Assembly: GCA_947460455.1 (NCBI GenBank)
Contig: CANHKG010000005.1
Location: 1 to 58,213 of the forward strand
Source of the DNA: Rhodospirillales bacterium
GTDB taxonomy: Bacteria > Pseudomonadota > Alphaproteobacteria > Acetobacterales > Acetobacteraceae
DNA: 58,213 nt
Direction: 5' to 3'
A program made the translations under genes and the position numbers. The notes beneath the pieces are model-generated. The model ran no database searches and had not been told where the DNA came from. It saw only the letters and a list, made by a program, of their open reading frames with translations. Of the stretch, positions 8,401 to 15,197 are shown piece after piece; the first letter of the stretch is position 1; each line of letters starts with the position of its first letter.

Positions 8401-8635
8401 GCGCCCCGGGGCAACGCTGCGCGAGGTGGTGCTGGAGGCCGGCGCGATCCGCTTCAAGCCGATCCTGCTGACCGCGCTGGCCGCGATGATCGGGGCCGGC
8501 ACGATCCTGACCGACCCGATCTTCCAGGGCCTGGCCATCTCGCTGCTGTTCGGCCTCGCCTCCTCCACCTTGCTGACGCTGCTGGTGATCCCGGCGATCT
8601 ATGTGGTGATGCGCGATGCCGATCGGGTCGTTTGA
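5420..8635 (+). CDS. RND efflux pump permease (AcrB/HAE-like)
   Basis: 1071-aa resistance-nodulation-division transporter of the usual length, with TM1 near residues 20-45, two large periplasmic regions and 12 TM helices. The TM4 proton-relay pair is present as D420-D421 (GILVDDAIVVVEN). In TM10 the segment AGIIVRNSILLVDF has Arg981 where AcrB has its relay lysine, a conservative change. The true start is the ATG at 5420 inside the adaptor's stop; the frame is open further upstream but overlaps that gene. It forms a three-gene unit with arsR and the adaptor. Substrates unknown; regulator type hints at thiol-reactive or sulfur-related stress rather than a classical antibiotic role. Confidence 0.93.
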   Translation: MSIDPGLSGRLTAATIRSPLTPLFLIAALVAGMIALLVIPREEEPQISVPMVDILVAADGLRAPDAVELVTKPLEMIIKAIPAVEHVYSQTQDDRVMVTARFKVGTSEDDAVLRVHDRIRANLQRIPPGIAEPLVVGRGINDVAVVVLTLSPAPEAAEQWTDRRLFELAGKLQVELAKVEDIGTSYVVGTSPDQIRVEPDPERLARYGVTLQQLTAKVRDANRSFVAGQVRDGGASRVVAAGQTLAGVPDIGLLLIATRDGRPVYVRDVAEVRVGAAAEDVRVWNVSRAADGTLQHAPAASLALAKRAGANAVVVSGAILDRVERLKGRLLPPDIRVEVTRDYGATANEKANELLFHLGLATASIVVLIALAIGWREAVVTLVVIPTTILLTMLAAQLMGYTINRVSLFALIFSIGILVDDAIVVVENIARHWGMADGRPRLQAAVDAVGEVGNPTVIATLTVVAALLPMLFVSGLMGPYMAPIPANASAAMLFSFFVAMAVAPWLMLKLAPREQGRGGAPGHAQGEGRLGALYRRVATPLLRTRARAWAFLLAVGVATLAVCIAFYTRDVTVKLLPFDNKSELQVVLNLPEGATLEESERHLFAAAAIAAALPETISVQIHAGTAAPFNFNGLVRHSYLRRAPELGDLQVNLAPKQARTRSSHAVALELRRLLAALALPAGATLQVVEVPPGPPVLATLLAEIYGPDIATRRAVAEEVKKVFRTVPYVVDVGDSYGHPRPRLRLSIDQEQLEHFGVEQSDVYDTIRTLFSQQRVGTSHRGEERSPMDIVIGLPKPDLAWNGRLASTPVPANTQPGSRAVVELGQVVRATMEMGSPALFRRDGHFADLVTAELAGQFEAPIYAILDINRAIDGHDWAGLPKPVISWRGQPADDAKPTLLWDGEWEITFVTFRDMGAAFGVAILAIYMLVVGQFRSFRVPLVILTPIPLTLIGIVLGHWLLGAAFTATSMIGFIALAGIIVRNSILLVDFIRHGARPGATLREVVLEAGAIRFKPILLTALAAMIGAGTILTDPIFQGLAISLLFGLASSTLLTLLVIPAIYVVMRDADRVV

Positions 8636-8844
8636 CCGGCGTCATGCACCGGCCGCCGCCCCCTGCCGATCCTCCCGTTCCGGAACTCAGGGGCTCGGCG
8701 CGCCCTGCGGGACAAGGCAGCGATGGCAGCACATCGCGCCCGGGCGCTTGACCCCAGGCGCCCGGCGATCCGCGGCACCGCGATGTTTTCTTCCAGGGCG
8801 GCGGAGCGGTTTCACGCCGCCTTGCCGAGGCGGGCGGCAGTTTC

Positions 8845-10335
8845 TCAGGGGTCGATGAGGCGGTTTTTCTCGATGCGCAGGATGCGGGTGGCGATGGCGG
8901 CAGTGAAGGCGCGGTCGTGGGAGACGAGGACGCAGGTGGCGGCCCCGCCCTTTGCAGAGGTCGCGAGAATTTCCTCCTCCAGGCGTTCCTGGCCGGCGAT
9001 GTCCACGTGGTTGGTGGGTTCGTCCATCAGGTAGAAGTTGGGTTCGGCCAGGCGCAGGGCGAGGAGGCCCAAGCGGGCTTTCTGGCCTGGCGAGAGGCGG
9101 GCGATGGGGCGGGCCTGGCTGGGCACGTCGAAGCCGGCGCCGGCGAGCAGGCTGGTGCTGCGCTGGTCGCCGAGGCGGAAGCGGGCGGTGATGAAGCCGA
9201 GCGGGGTTTCCGCAGCCGGGAGCTGGGACATCTGCTGGTCGATGTAGCCGGGGACGACTGATGGCGCGACGGTGAGGCCGGGGATCTCCTCGCCTTCCAC
9301 GGCGCGGCGCAGCAGGTGGACGAGGCGGGATTTGCCGGCGCCGTTGGGGCCGGTGAGGACGATGCGCTCGCCCTGGTGGATGCGCAGCTTGCCGGTGCGG
9401 AACAGGGCGCGGCCATCGGGGGTGGAAACCTGGAGGTCGTCCAGCGTCAGCAGCACCTTGGCGTGGGTGGTGGAGCTGGCCAGGCGGAGGTCGGCCTGGC
9501 GGGTTTTGGTGAGCGGGCGGGCGGATTGCTCGATGGCTTCGGCGCGGGCGTTGAGCTGCTTGGACTTCTTCAGCAGCAGGTCGCTGCCGCTGTTGATGCC
9601 GACGTTCTTGAGGCGGCCGGCGTTGGCGCGCAGGCGGTCGGCCTCCTTCATCTCGCGCGCGAAGACCTTTTCCTGGCGGGCGTCGTCGGCTTCCAGAAGT
9701 TCGCGGGCGGCGGAGAAGGGGTGGGCGTAGAGCGCGCTGCGTTCCGGGCGCAGGAACAGGGTGTGGGTGGTGCAGGCATCGAGGAAGGCGCGGTCGTGGC
9801 TGGCGACCAGGATGCCGGCGCCTCCGGTTTCGTGCTGGAGCCAGGATTCCAGGCGGTCGAGGCGGGCGAGGTCGAGGTGGTTGGAGGGTTCGTCCAGCAA
9901 CAGCAGGTCGGGCTCGGCGATCCAGGCGCGGGCGATCAGGGCCATGCGCTGCCAGCCGCCGGAGAGGTTGGCGAGCGGCTTTTCGTAGAGGTCTTCGGGG
10001 GTTTCGAAGGTTTGCAGCAGGACATCGACGCGCCATTCGTTGGCGGCGCGGTCGGCGGCGGGCAGGGCGCGGCGGATGGCCTCGTGCATGGGGAGCGGCA
10101 GGAGGGTTTCGGGGACGTCCTGCTCGACGTAGCCGGTTTTGAGGCCGCGGCGGCGGGTGAACTCGCCGGAGGTGGCCTCATGGGTGCCGGCGAGGATGCG
10201 GAGCAGGGTGGATTTGCCGGCGCCGTTGGCGGCGACGAGGCCGATGCGCTGGCCTGGCTGGATGGCGAGGTCGAGGCCGGCGAAGAGGGGGCGCGGGGTG
10301 GCGACCGTGAGGGCGCGCAGGGTGAGGAGGGTCAT
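8845..10335 (-). CDS. ABC-F family ATPase
   Basis: 496-aa cytoplasmic protein with two tandem ABC ATPase domains and no membrane segments, the ABC-F layout. Domain 1 has Walker A (VAANGAGKST, about residues 34-43), signature NLSGGWQ and Walker B LLLLDEPSNH. A charged linker (residues about 235-285, rich in K, R, E) matches the P-site-tRNA interaction motif. Domain 2 has TGPNGAGKSR, a modified signature RLSPGQKA and YLMDEPTNH. ABC-F proteins act on ribosomes as translation factors or give antibiotic resistance; which applies here cannot be decided. The gene stands alone, with an uncharacterised 350-bp leader upstream. Confidence 0.9.
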   Translation of the reverse strand: MTLLTLRALTVATPRPLFAGLDLAIQPGQRIGLVAANGAGKSTLLRILAGTHEATSGEFTRRRGLKTGYVEQDVPETLLPLPMHEAIRRALPAADRAANEWRVDVLLQTFETPEDLYEKPLANLSGGWQRMALIARAWIAEPDLLLLDEPSNHLDLARLDRLESWLQHETGGAGILVASHDRAFLDACTTHTLFLRPERSALYAHPFSAARELLEADDARQEKVFAREMKEADRLRANAGRLKNVGINSGSDLLLKKSKQLNARAEAIEQSARPLTKTRQADLRLASSTTHAKVLLTLDDLQVSTPDGRALFRTGKLRIHQGERIVLTGPNGAGKSRLVHLLRRAVEGEEIPGLTVAPSVVPGYIDQQMSQLPAAETPLGFITARFRLGDQRSTSLLAGAGFDVPSQARPIARLSPGQKARLGLLALRLAEPNFYLMDEPTNHVDIAGQERLEEEILATSAKGGAATCVLVSHDRAFTAAIATRILRIEKNRLIDP

Positions 10336-10689
10336 GCTGGGGGATCCGTGGTCCGGGGTGCCCTGGGGAGGGCTTTGGTCGTGCCTATGGGGAGGCAGGC
10401 CGGGCGGATCGGGGGTGGTCTGTTTGGAGTGGCCTGCTTATCCGCTCCACCCGTCCGAAGCCGGACGGGCTGCGCGGGCAGGACACTCGATGCGCCGGTG
10501 GGCCCGCCCCGCAACGTGGTGCTGCGGGGCCTGGCAGGGGCCGCGGGTGCGGTGCTGCTGTCGTGCGGTCATGGGTGCAGCCCTCCTGCGGCTGAGGTGG
10601 CGAGTGTGTTCAGGATGGGGGAGGAGGTGGGGGATGGCAAGAGCCTGACGGTGCATTCGCGGGAGCGAGCCGCCAGAAGCAACGCAAGA
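10336..10689. other. Gene-free leader upstream of ABC-F gene
   Basis: No gene is supported. A 60-codon reverse-strand frame (10332-10514) overlaps the ABC-F start by ATGA, but its composition is proline/arginine-rich and typical of GC-driven open frames. A small hairpin CCGTCC/GGACGG occurs near 10449-10466. Confidence 0.4.
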
Positions 10690-10885
10690 AAGAAAGTGGC
10701 CACAGAGACACAGAGGCACAGAGGAGCAAGGCAAGGGAGGTAGCGAAATGCGGGGAACTTTGCACATCACGGGAATGAACTGGAATATCCCGACGATAAT
10801 GGCAGCCCCATGGTGATGGGGGCGTTCTGTTCCTTCTCCCTTGCCTTGCTCCTCTGTGTCTCTGTGTCTCTGTGGCCGCTTTCTT
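10690..10885. repeat. Long inverted repeat, CACAGAGG family, copy 1
   Basis: Two arms of about 41 bp (left from about 10698, right 10837-10877) differ at only one position and are built of CACAGAGA/CACAGAGG units. They extend outward into AAGAAAGAAAG / CTTTCTTTTTTC. The 98-bp loop holds no gene. It lies just downstream of the reverse-strand oppF-like gene. Three relatives occur at 13200, 17770 and 23873. Confidence 0.85.
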
Positions 10886-10909
10886 TTTTCTTTCTTCCCC
10901 GATGCCACC

Positions 10910-11905
10910 CTACGCGGTGGGGGTGAGGACTTCGTTCAGCGCGCCGTTGGGGAGTTCGGGGCTGGCTTCGTGTTGGAAGCAGGCGGCAGCCCGCGCTGGT
11001 TCGGTGCGGTAGAGGGGGGGGAGAGTGGTGCTGCACTTGGGCATGGCGACGGGGCAGCGTTCGACGAAGCGGCAGCCGTGGGGGGAGGGGGTGGCGGCGG
11101 TTTTCTGGTCGCCTTCGTCATCCAGCCAGTCTCGCGTGGTGCTCACCTGCGGGATCGAGGAGATGAGGAGCTGGGTGTACGGATGCTGGGGGTGTTTCAC
11201 CACGCGTTCCACGGCGCCGGCTTCGGCGACGCAGGCGCGGTACATGACCAGGATGTTGTCGCTGACCTGGTAGGCTGTGGCGAGGTCGTGGGTGATGTAG
11301 ATGATGGAGATGCCCATCTCATCTGTGAGTTTGCGCAGCGAGGTGAGGATGGTGGCGCGGAGCGAGGCATCGACCATCGAGACCGGCTCGTCTGCCACGA
11401 TGAGCTTGGGTTTCATCAGCACGGCGCGGGCGACCATGATGCGCTGGCGCTGGCCGCCGGAAAGCTGGTGGGGGTAGCGGCCGAGGATTTCCTCCGGGCG
11501 CAGGCCGACGGCGCGAAGGGCGTTCTCGATCATCGTGCGGCCTTCGGCGCGGGATGAGGCGAGGTTGAAGTTGCGCACCGGCGTGGTGAGGACGTGGTCC
11601 ACCCGGTAGAACGGGTTGTAGACCTCGTAAGGGTCCTGAAAGACGGCCTGGACGTCGCGGCGGAACTGGCGGCGCTGGGGGCCGGAGAGGCGGGCCATGT
11701 CCTGGCCCTGGTAGAGCACCTGGCCCTCGCTGGGCGGGACGAGGCCGAGGATCATGCGGGCGAGCGTGGTCTTGCCGGAGCCGGATTCGCCGACGACGGC
11801 GGTGATGGCGGGCTTGCTGGTGTCGATGGACATCGACAGGTCGGACAGCGCCGTGTTGGTGCCGTAGCGCTTGGTGACGTGGCGGGCTTCCAGGAGGGGA
11901 GTCAT
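10910..11905 (-). CDS. Oligopeptide-type ABC transporter ATPase (OppF/DppF)
   Basis: 331-aa nucleotide-binding subunit energising a peptide/opine/nickel-type importer. Walker A is GESGSGKTT (about residues 39-47), signature HQLSGGQRQRI, Walker B LIVADEPVSMVD. The C-terminal oligopeptide-transporter extension contains a cysteine cluster (CRFVERCPVAMPKC and a later C), as in OppF/DppF. ATG overlaps the stop of the small membrane gene upstream by ATGA. It is the last gene of the reverse-strand order SBP, permease, permease, ATPase, small membrane protein, ATPase. Substrate unknown. Confidence 0.92.
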   Translation of the reverse strand: MTPLLEARHVTKRYGTNTALSDLSMSIDTSKPAITAVVGESGSGKTTLARMILGLVPPSEGQVLYQGQDMARLSGPQRRQFRRDVQAVFQDPYEVYNPFYRVDHVLTTPVRNFNLASSRAEGRTMIENALRAVGLRPEEILGRYPHQLSGGQRQRIMVARAVLMKPKLIVADEPVSMVDASLRATILTSLRKLTDEMGISIIYITHDLATAYQVSDNILVMYRACVAEAGAVERVVKHPQHPYTQLLISSIPQVSTTRDWLDDEGDQKTAATPSPHGCRFVERCPVAMPKCSTTLPPLYRTEPARAAACFQHEASPELPNGALNEVLTPTA

Positions 11906-12204
11906 GGGGAAGTTTCGAACTCCAGGAAGTAATTAGAAAACATCAAAAATGTTATGCCAAGAAACAAAGAGCCCGCTGCAAATTTTAGGTGCCGCTTCCC
12001 TTTTGATGGGAGAAGGCCTGGATGGAATAATGAAAATGACCCCAGCAGTGAGGCGCGATCGATTTTTCTGCGGTCCATGCTCCTATACATTTGAATTGAG
12101 TTGTAGAGCATAAAAATAATCAGGAAAAACGAGGCCCACTGACAAAGAATTCCCAGTGTTTCGGGAGACACTTCGAAAAAGAATGCTCTTGCTTCCTGGC
12201 TCAT
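11902..12204 (-). CDS. Small two-helix membrane protein inside ABC operon
   Basis: 100-aa protein not recognised from any family. It begins MSQEARAFFFEVSPETLGIL, with hydrophobic helix 1 at about residues 19-40 (WASFFLIIFMLY), a basic loop (MDRRKIDR), then helix 2 at about residues 73-95 (FAAGSLFLGITFLMF). Its ATG overlaps the upstream ATPase stop by ATGA, and its own TGA overlaps the downstream ATPase ATG by ATGA, so it is translationally coupled on both sides and surely expressed. The DNA is clearly more AT-rich than its neighbours and uses A/T-ending codons, which suggests transfer. It could be an accessory or regulatory subunit of the importer; no function is assigned. Confidence 0.8.
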   Translation of the reverse strand: MSQEARAFFFEVSPETLGILCQWASFFLIIFMLYNSIQMYRSMDRRKIDRASLLGSFSLFHPGLLPSKGKRHLKFAAGSLFLGITFLMFSNYFLEFETSP

Positions 12205-13154
12205 GCGAAGTGGCACGCGGCTTGTTGGTTTGGTGCAACTTCGCGGACGGCGGGCTTTTCGGTCGTGCAGCGGGCCTCCGCGCGGGGGCAGCGGGGGTGG
12301 AAGGCGCAGCCTGGGGGGAGATCTCGCAGGAGGGGGGCGAGGCCGGGGATGCCCTGCATGGCGCCGCGTTTTTCGAGCGAGGGGAGGGAGGAGATCAGCG
12401 CCTGGGTGTAGGGGTGACGCGGCCTGGTGATGATTTCGGCGATGGGGGCGAGTTCGACGAGGCGGCCGGCGTACATGACGCCGAGGCGGTCCACGAACTG
12501 CGCCATGAGGCCCATGTCGTGGCCGACGAGGATGATGGCGCAGCCGAGGTCGCGCTGGACGCGGGCCAACGTCTCCATCACCTGGCGCTGGACGACGACA
12601 TCGAGCGCGGAGGTGGGTTCATCGGCGATGATGACCTTGGGGCGCAGGCAGATGGCAATCGCGATGCAGGCGCGCTGCTTCATGCCGCCCGAGAGTTCGT
12701 GCGGGTAGAGGTTGGCGACGTGGGGGGGCAGGCCGACGGTGCGGAGGAGCTCGGCGACACGGGTTTCGAGTTCGGCGCTGGTGAGTTTCAGGCCGTGGTC
12801 GCGGAAGGCATCCGCGAACTGGGCCTTGATGCGGATGACGGGGTTAAGCGAGTTCATGGAGCCTTGCGGCACCATGGCTATCCCGGCCAGGCGCAGGTGG
12901 CGCATGCCTTCGTGGTCCAGCGCGGAGAGCTCGGTGCCGTCGAGGCTGACACGGCCGCCGGTGATGCGGCCGGGGGGCTTGATCATGCGCAGGATGGACA
13001 GCGCCATGGTGGATTTGCCGGAGCCGGATTCGCCGGCCAGGCCCAGGCGTTCGCCGGGGAGGAGGGCGAAGGAGACGTCGTCCACCGCCTTCACGGCGCC
13101 GAGGGGGTGTTCGAATTCGACCTTGAGGCCTTCGACTTTCAGGATGGCGTTCAT
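12201..13154 (-). CDS. Oligopeptide-type ABC transporter ATPase (OppD/DppD)
   Basis: 317-aa nucleotide-binding subunit pairing with the ATPase at 10910. Walker A GESGSGKST (about residues 40-48), Q-loop MVPQGSMNSLNP, signature HELSGGMKQR, Walker B VIIADEPTSALD and the H-loop VGHDMG are all present. A C-terminal cysteine motif (CAFHPRCPRAEARC) follows. The ATG at 13154 begins MNAILKVEGLKVEF; the in-frame extension to 13235 lies in a repeat and is not coding. It is separated from the permease genes by a 163-bp spacer that carries the inverted repeat. Confidence 0.92.
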   Translation of the reverse strand: MNAILKVEGLKVEFEHPLGAVKAVDDVSFALLPGERLGLAGESGSGKSTMALSILRMIKPPGRITGGRVSLDGTELSALDHEGMRHLRLAGIAMVPQGSMNSLNPVIRIKAQFADAFRDHGLKLTSAELETRVAELLRTVGLPPHVANLYPHELSGGMKQRACIAIAICLRPKVIIADEPTSALDVVVQRQVMETLARVQRDLGCAIILVGHDMGLMAQFVDRLGVMYAGRLVELAPIAEIITRPRHPYTQALISSLPSLEKRGAMQGIPGLAPLLRDLPPGCAFHPRCPRAEARCTTEKPAVREVAPNQQAACHFA

Positions 13155-13199
13155 GCGGGGCCTCCCTTCGGAGGGGGGGCGGCGGGAACGGAGGGAAGG

Positions 13200-13299
13200 T
13201 TCACCACGGAGGCGCGGAGGGCACGGAGGAGGCACGGAGGCGCAAGGTGCAACGGCACTCTCCGTGCCTGCTCCGTGCCCTCCGTGGCTCCGTGGTGAA
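13200..13299. repeat. Long inverted repeat, CACGGAGG family, copy 2
   Basis: Arms of about 40 bp (13200-13240 and 13259-13299) built of CACGGAGG units, starting TTCACCACGGAGG and ending CTCCGTGGTGAA, with an 18-bp loop and few mismatches. It splits the ABC transporter operon between the second permease gene and the first ATPase gene, so it would fold in the transcript between them. Confidence 0.85.
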
Positions 13300-13317
13300 T
13301 CCTGAGGGTGCCCGGGG

Positions 13318-14166
13318 TCATGCGGAGCGCCTCAGCCGGGGGTTGGCGTATTCGTCGAGGCCGACGGTGACGAAGAAGAGGCCGAGGAAGACCAGGACGA
13401 TGATGACGGTGGGGGCCAGCCACCACCACCACCAGCCGTTGATCATGGCGGCGTTGAAGTTCACCCAGTAGAGCGTCATGCCCAGGGTCGGCGCATCGAT
13501 CGGGCCGAGGCCTAGGACTTCGAGGCCGATGGAGGCGAGGATCGCGCTGGAAACCGCGTTGACCAGCGTGGCGGCGAGGTAGGGCAGCAGGTTGGGCATC
13601 AGCTCCAGCACGATGATCGCGGGGCCGGACATGCCGGACATGCGGGCGATCTCGACATAGCCGCGTTCGCGTAAGGAGAGCACCTGGGCGCGGATGGTGC
13701 GGGTGGGGTTGAGCCAGGCGAGCGAGGCGACGACCAGGGCCATCTGGTTGACGGAGAGGCCGCCACGGATGCCGACGGCGATGATGATAAGCACCAGCAG
13801 GCCGGGCACGGTGAGGCCGATATCGGCGATGCCGCGGATGATCGTGTCGGCCCAGCCGCGGTAGTAGGCGGCGACGAAGGCCAGCACGGTACCGATGGCC
13901 ACGCCCAGGATGCCGGCGATGAAGCCGATCTGCAGCGTGAGCGGGGTGCCGGCGACCATGACGGCCAGCAGGTCGCGGCCCTGGCGGTCCGTCCCGAAGG
14001 GATAGCGCCAGGAGGGCGGCTGGAGCGGGCGGACCGAGAGGGCGCGGGCGTCTTCCACGTCCACCACGAAGTGGCCGATGACGACGAAGGCGACGAGGAA
14101 GAGCAGCAGGCCACTGCCGACGACGAGGGAGAGGTTGCGGCGCAGGTAGCGCAGGAGGCCGTTCAT
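13318..14166 (-). CDS. ABC transporter permease (OppC/DppC type)
   Basis: 282-aa inner-membrane permease of the BPD_transp_1 family. An N-terminal helix (residues about 12-35) is followed by a periplasmic loop with FGTDRQGRDLLAVMVAGT (the usual OppC 'GTDxxGRD' block) and five further helices. The EAA-type coupling loop reads ERGYVEIARMSGMSGPAI (about residues 165-182). Four nucleotides separate it from the partner permease gene upstream, so the two are co-transcribed. It forms the membrane channel together with the permease at 14170. Confidence 0.93.
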   Translation of the reverse strand: MNGLLRYLRRNLSLVVGSGLLLFLVAFVVIGHFVVDVEDARALSVRPLQPPSWRYPFGTDRQGRDLLAVMVAGTPLTLQIGFIAGILGVAIGTVLAFVAAYYRGWADTIIRGIADIGLTVPGLLVLIIIAVGIRGGLSVNQMALVVASLAWLNPTRTIRAQVLSLRERGYVEIARMSGMSGPAIIVLELMPNLLPYLAATLVNAVSSAILASIGLEVLGLGPIDAPTLGMTLYWVNFNAAMINGWWWWWLAPTVIIVLVFLGLFFVTVGLDEYANPRLRRSA

Positions 14167-14169
14167 CTC

Positions 14170-15174
14170 TCAGGTCCGCCGGTAGGTGATGCGCGGGTCG
14201 AGCAGGGGGTAGACGAGATCCAGGATCAGGGTGGCCAGGCCGAGCGAGACGATGACGGTGAAGACGATGCCCTGGATGAGGAAGTGGTCGTTCTCGCGGA
14301 TCGCCTGGAACAGCAGGGTGCCGATCCCCGGGTAGCCGAAGATCACCTCCACCAGCACGGCGCCGGAGAGGATCTGGCCGAGGGCCAGGGCCAGGGCGGT
14401 AATCTGCGGCAGGATGGCGTTGCGCAGGCAGTAGCGCGAGAAGATGGTGAGGCTTTTCAGGCCCTTGCCCTCGGCGAAGACCACGTAGTCCTCGCCCATC
14501 GTTGTCACCATCATGCCGCGCATGCCCAACGCCCAGCCGCCGGTGGCGACCAGGATGATGGAGAGCGCGGGCAGGGTGGCGTGGCGGATGATATCCAGCG
14601 CGAAGGCGATCGACAGGCTGGGCACCGCGCCCATGGAGTAGCCGCCGAAGATCGGCAGCCACTGCACCTGGAAGGCCAGCAGGTACATCAGGATCAGGCC
14701 AAGCAGGAAGAACGGGATGGCGTGCAGCGCCCAGAGCGGCGGCATCAGCCAGGCCATCCAGCGCGGGGCACGCGGCCAGGCGAGCAGGGCGCCAAGGATG
14801 GTGCCGATGACGAAGGAGAGCAGCGTGGTCATGCCCAGCAGCCCGACCGTCCAGGGGATGGATTCGGAAATCATGTCCCAGACGGTGCGCGGGTAGTTGG
14901 CGATGGAGAAGTTGAAGTCGCCGCGCACGACGTCGCCAAGATAGGACAGGTATTGCTGCCAGAGCGGGCGATCGAGGCCGAAGCGGACCTCGTAGATCTT
15001 CACCATCTCGTCGATGCCCTGCTGGACATAGCCGCCGAGCTGGGCCTGCTGGAGGAGCTTGGTGCGCACGGGGTCCTGCCCGGAGAGCTTGGGCAGGAAG
15101 AAGTTGAGGCTGGCGGCGAGCCAGACGATGACGACGAAGACGCCGCAGCGCTTGAGGATGGCGAGCATTTGCAC
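14170..15174 (-). CDS. ABC transporter permease (OppB/DppB type)
   Basis: 334-aa inner-membrane permease with six helices. Features are an N-terminal TM (MLAILKRCGVFVVIVWLAAS), a large periplasmic region, and the coupling loop (GEDYVVFAEGKGLKSLTIFS) near residues 220-240 that contacts the ATPases. The frame's first ATG is at 15174; a second ATG two codons later is equally possible. It follows the solute-binding protein gene by 23 bp and precedes the partner permease by 3 bp. Confidence 0.93.
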   Translation of the reverse strand: MQMLAILKRCGVFVVIVWLAASLNFFLPKLSGQDPVRTKLLQQAQLGGYVQQGIDEMVKIYEVRFGLDRPLWQQYLSYLGDVVRGDFNFSIANYPRTVWDMISESIPWTVGLLGMTTLLSFVIGTILGALLAWPRAPRWMAWLMPPLWALHAIPFFLLGLILMYLLAFQVQWLPIFGGYSMGAVPSLSIAFALDIIRHATLPALSIILVATGGWALGMRGMMVTTMGEDYVVFAEGKGLKSLTIFSRYCLRNAILPQITALALALGQILSGAVLVEVIFGYPGIGTLLFQAIRENDHFLIQGIVFTVIVSLGLATLILDLVYPLLDPRITYRRT

Positions 15175-15197
15175 TGCGGCGTGTCCGTGTTGTCAGG

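Noticed and set aside
10332-10514. 60-codon leader peptide for the ABC-F gene
   Set aside because: The ATGA overlap is attractive, but there is no ribosome site and the peptide is proline/arginine-rich noise. No attenuator structure is clear.
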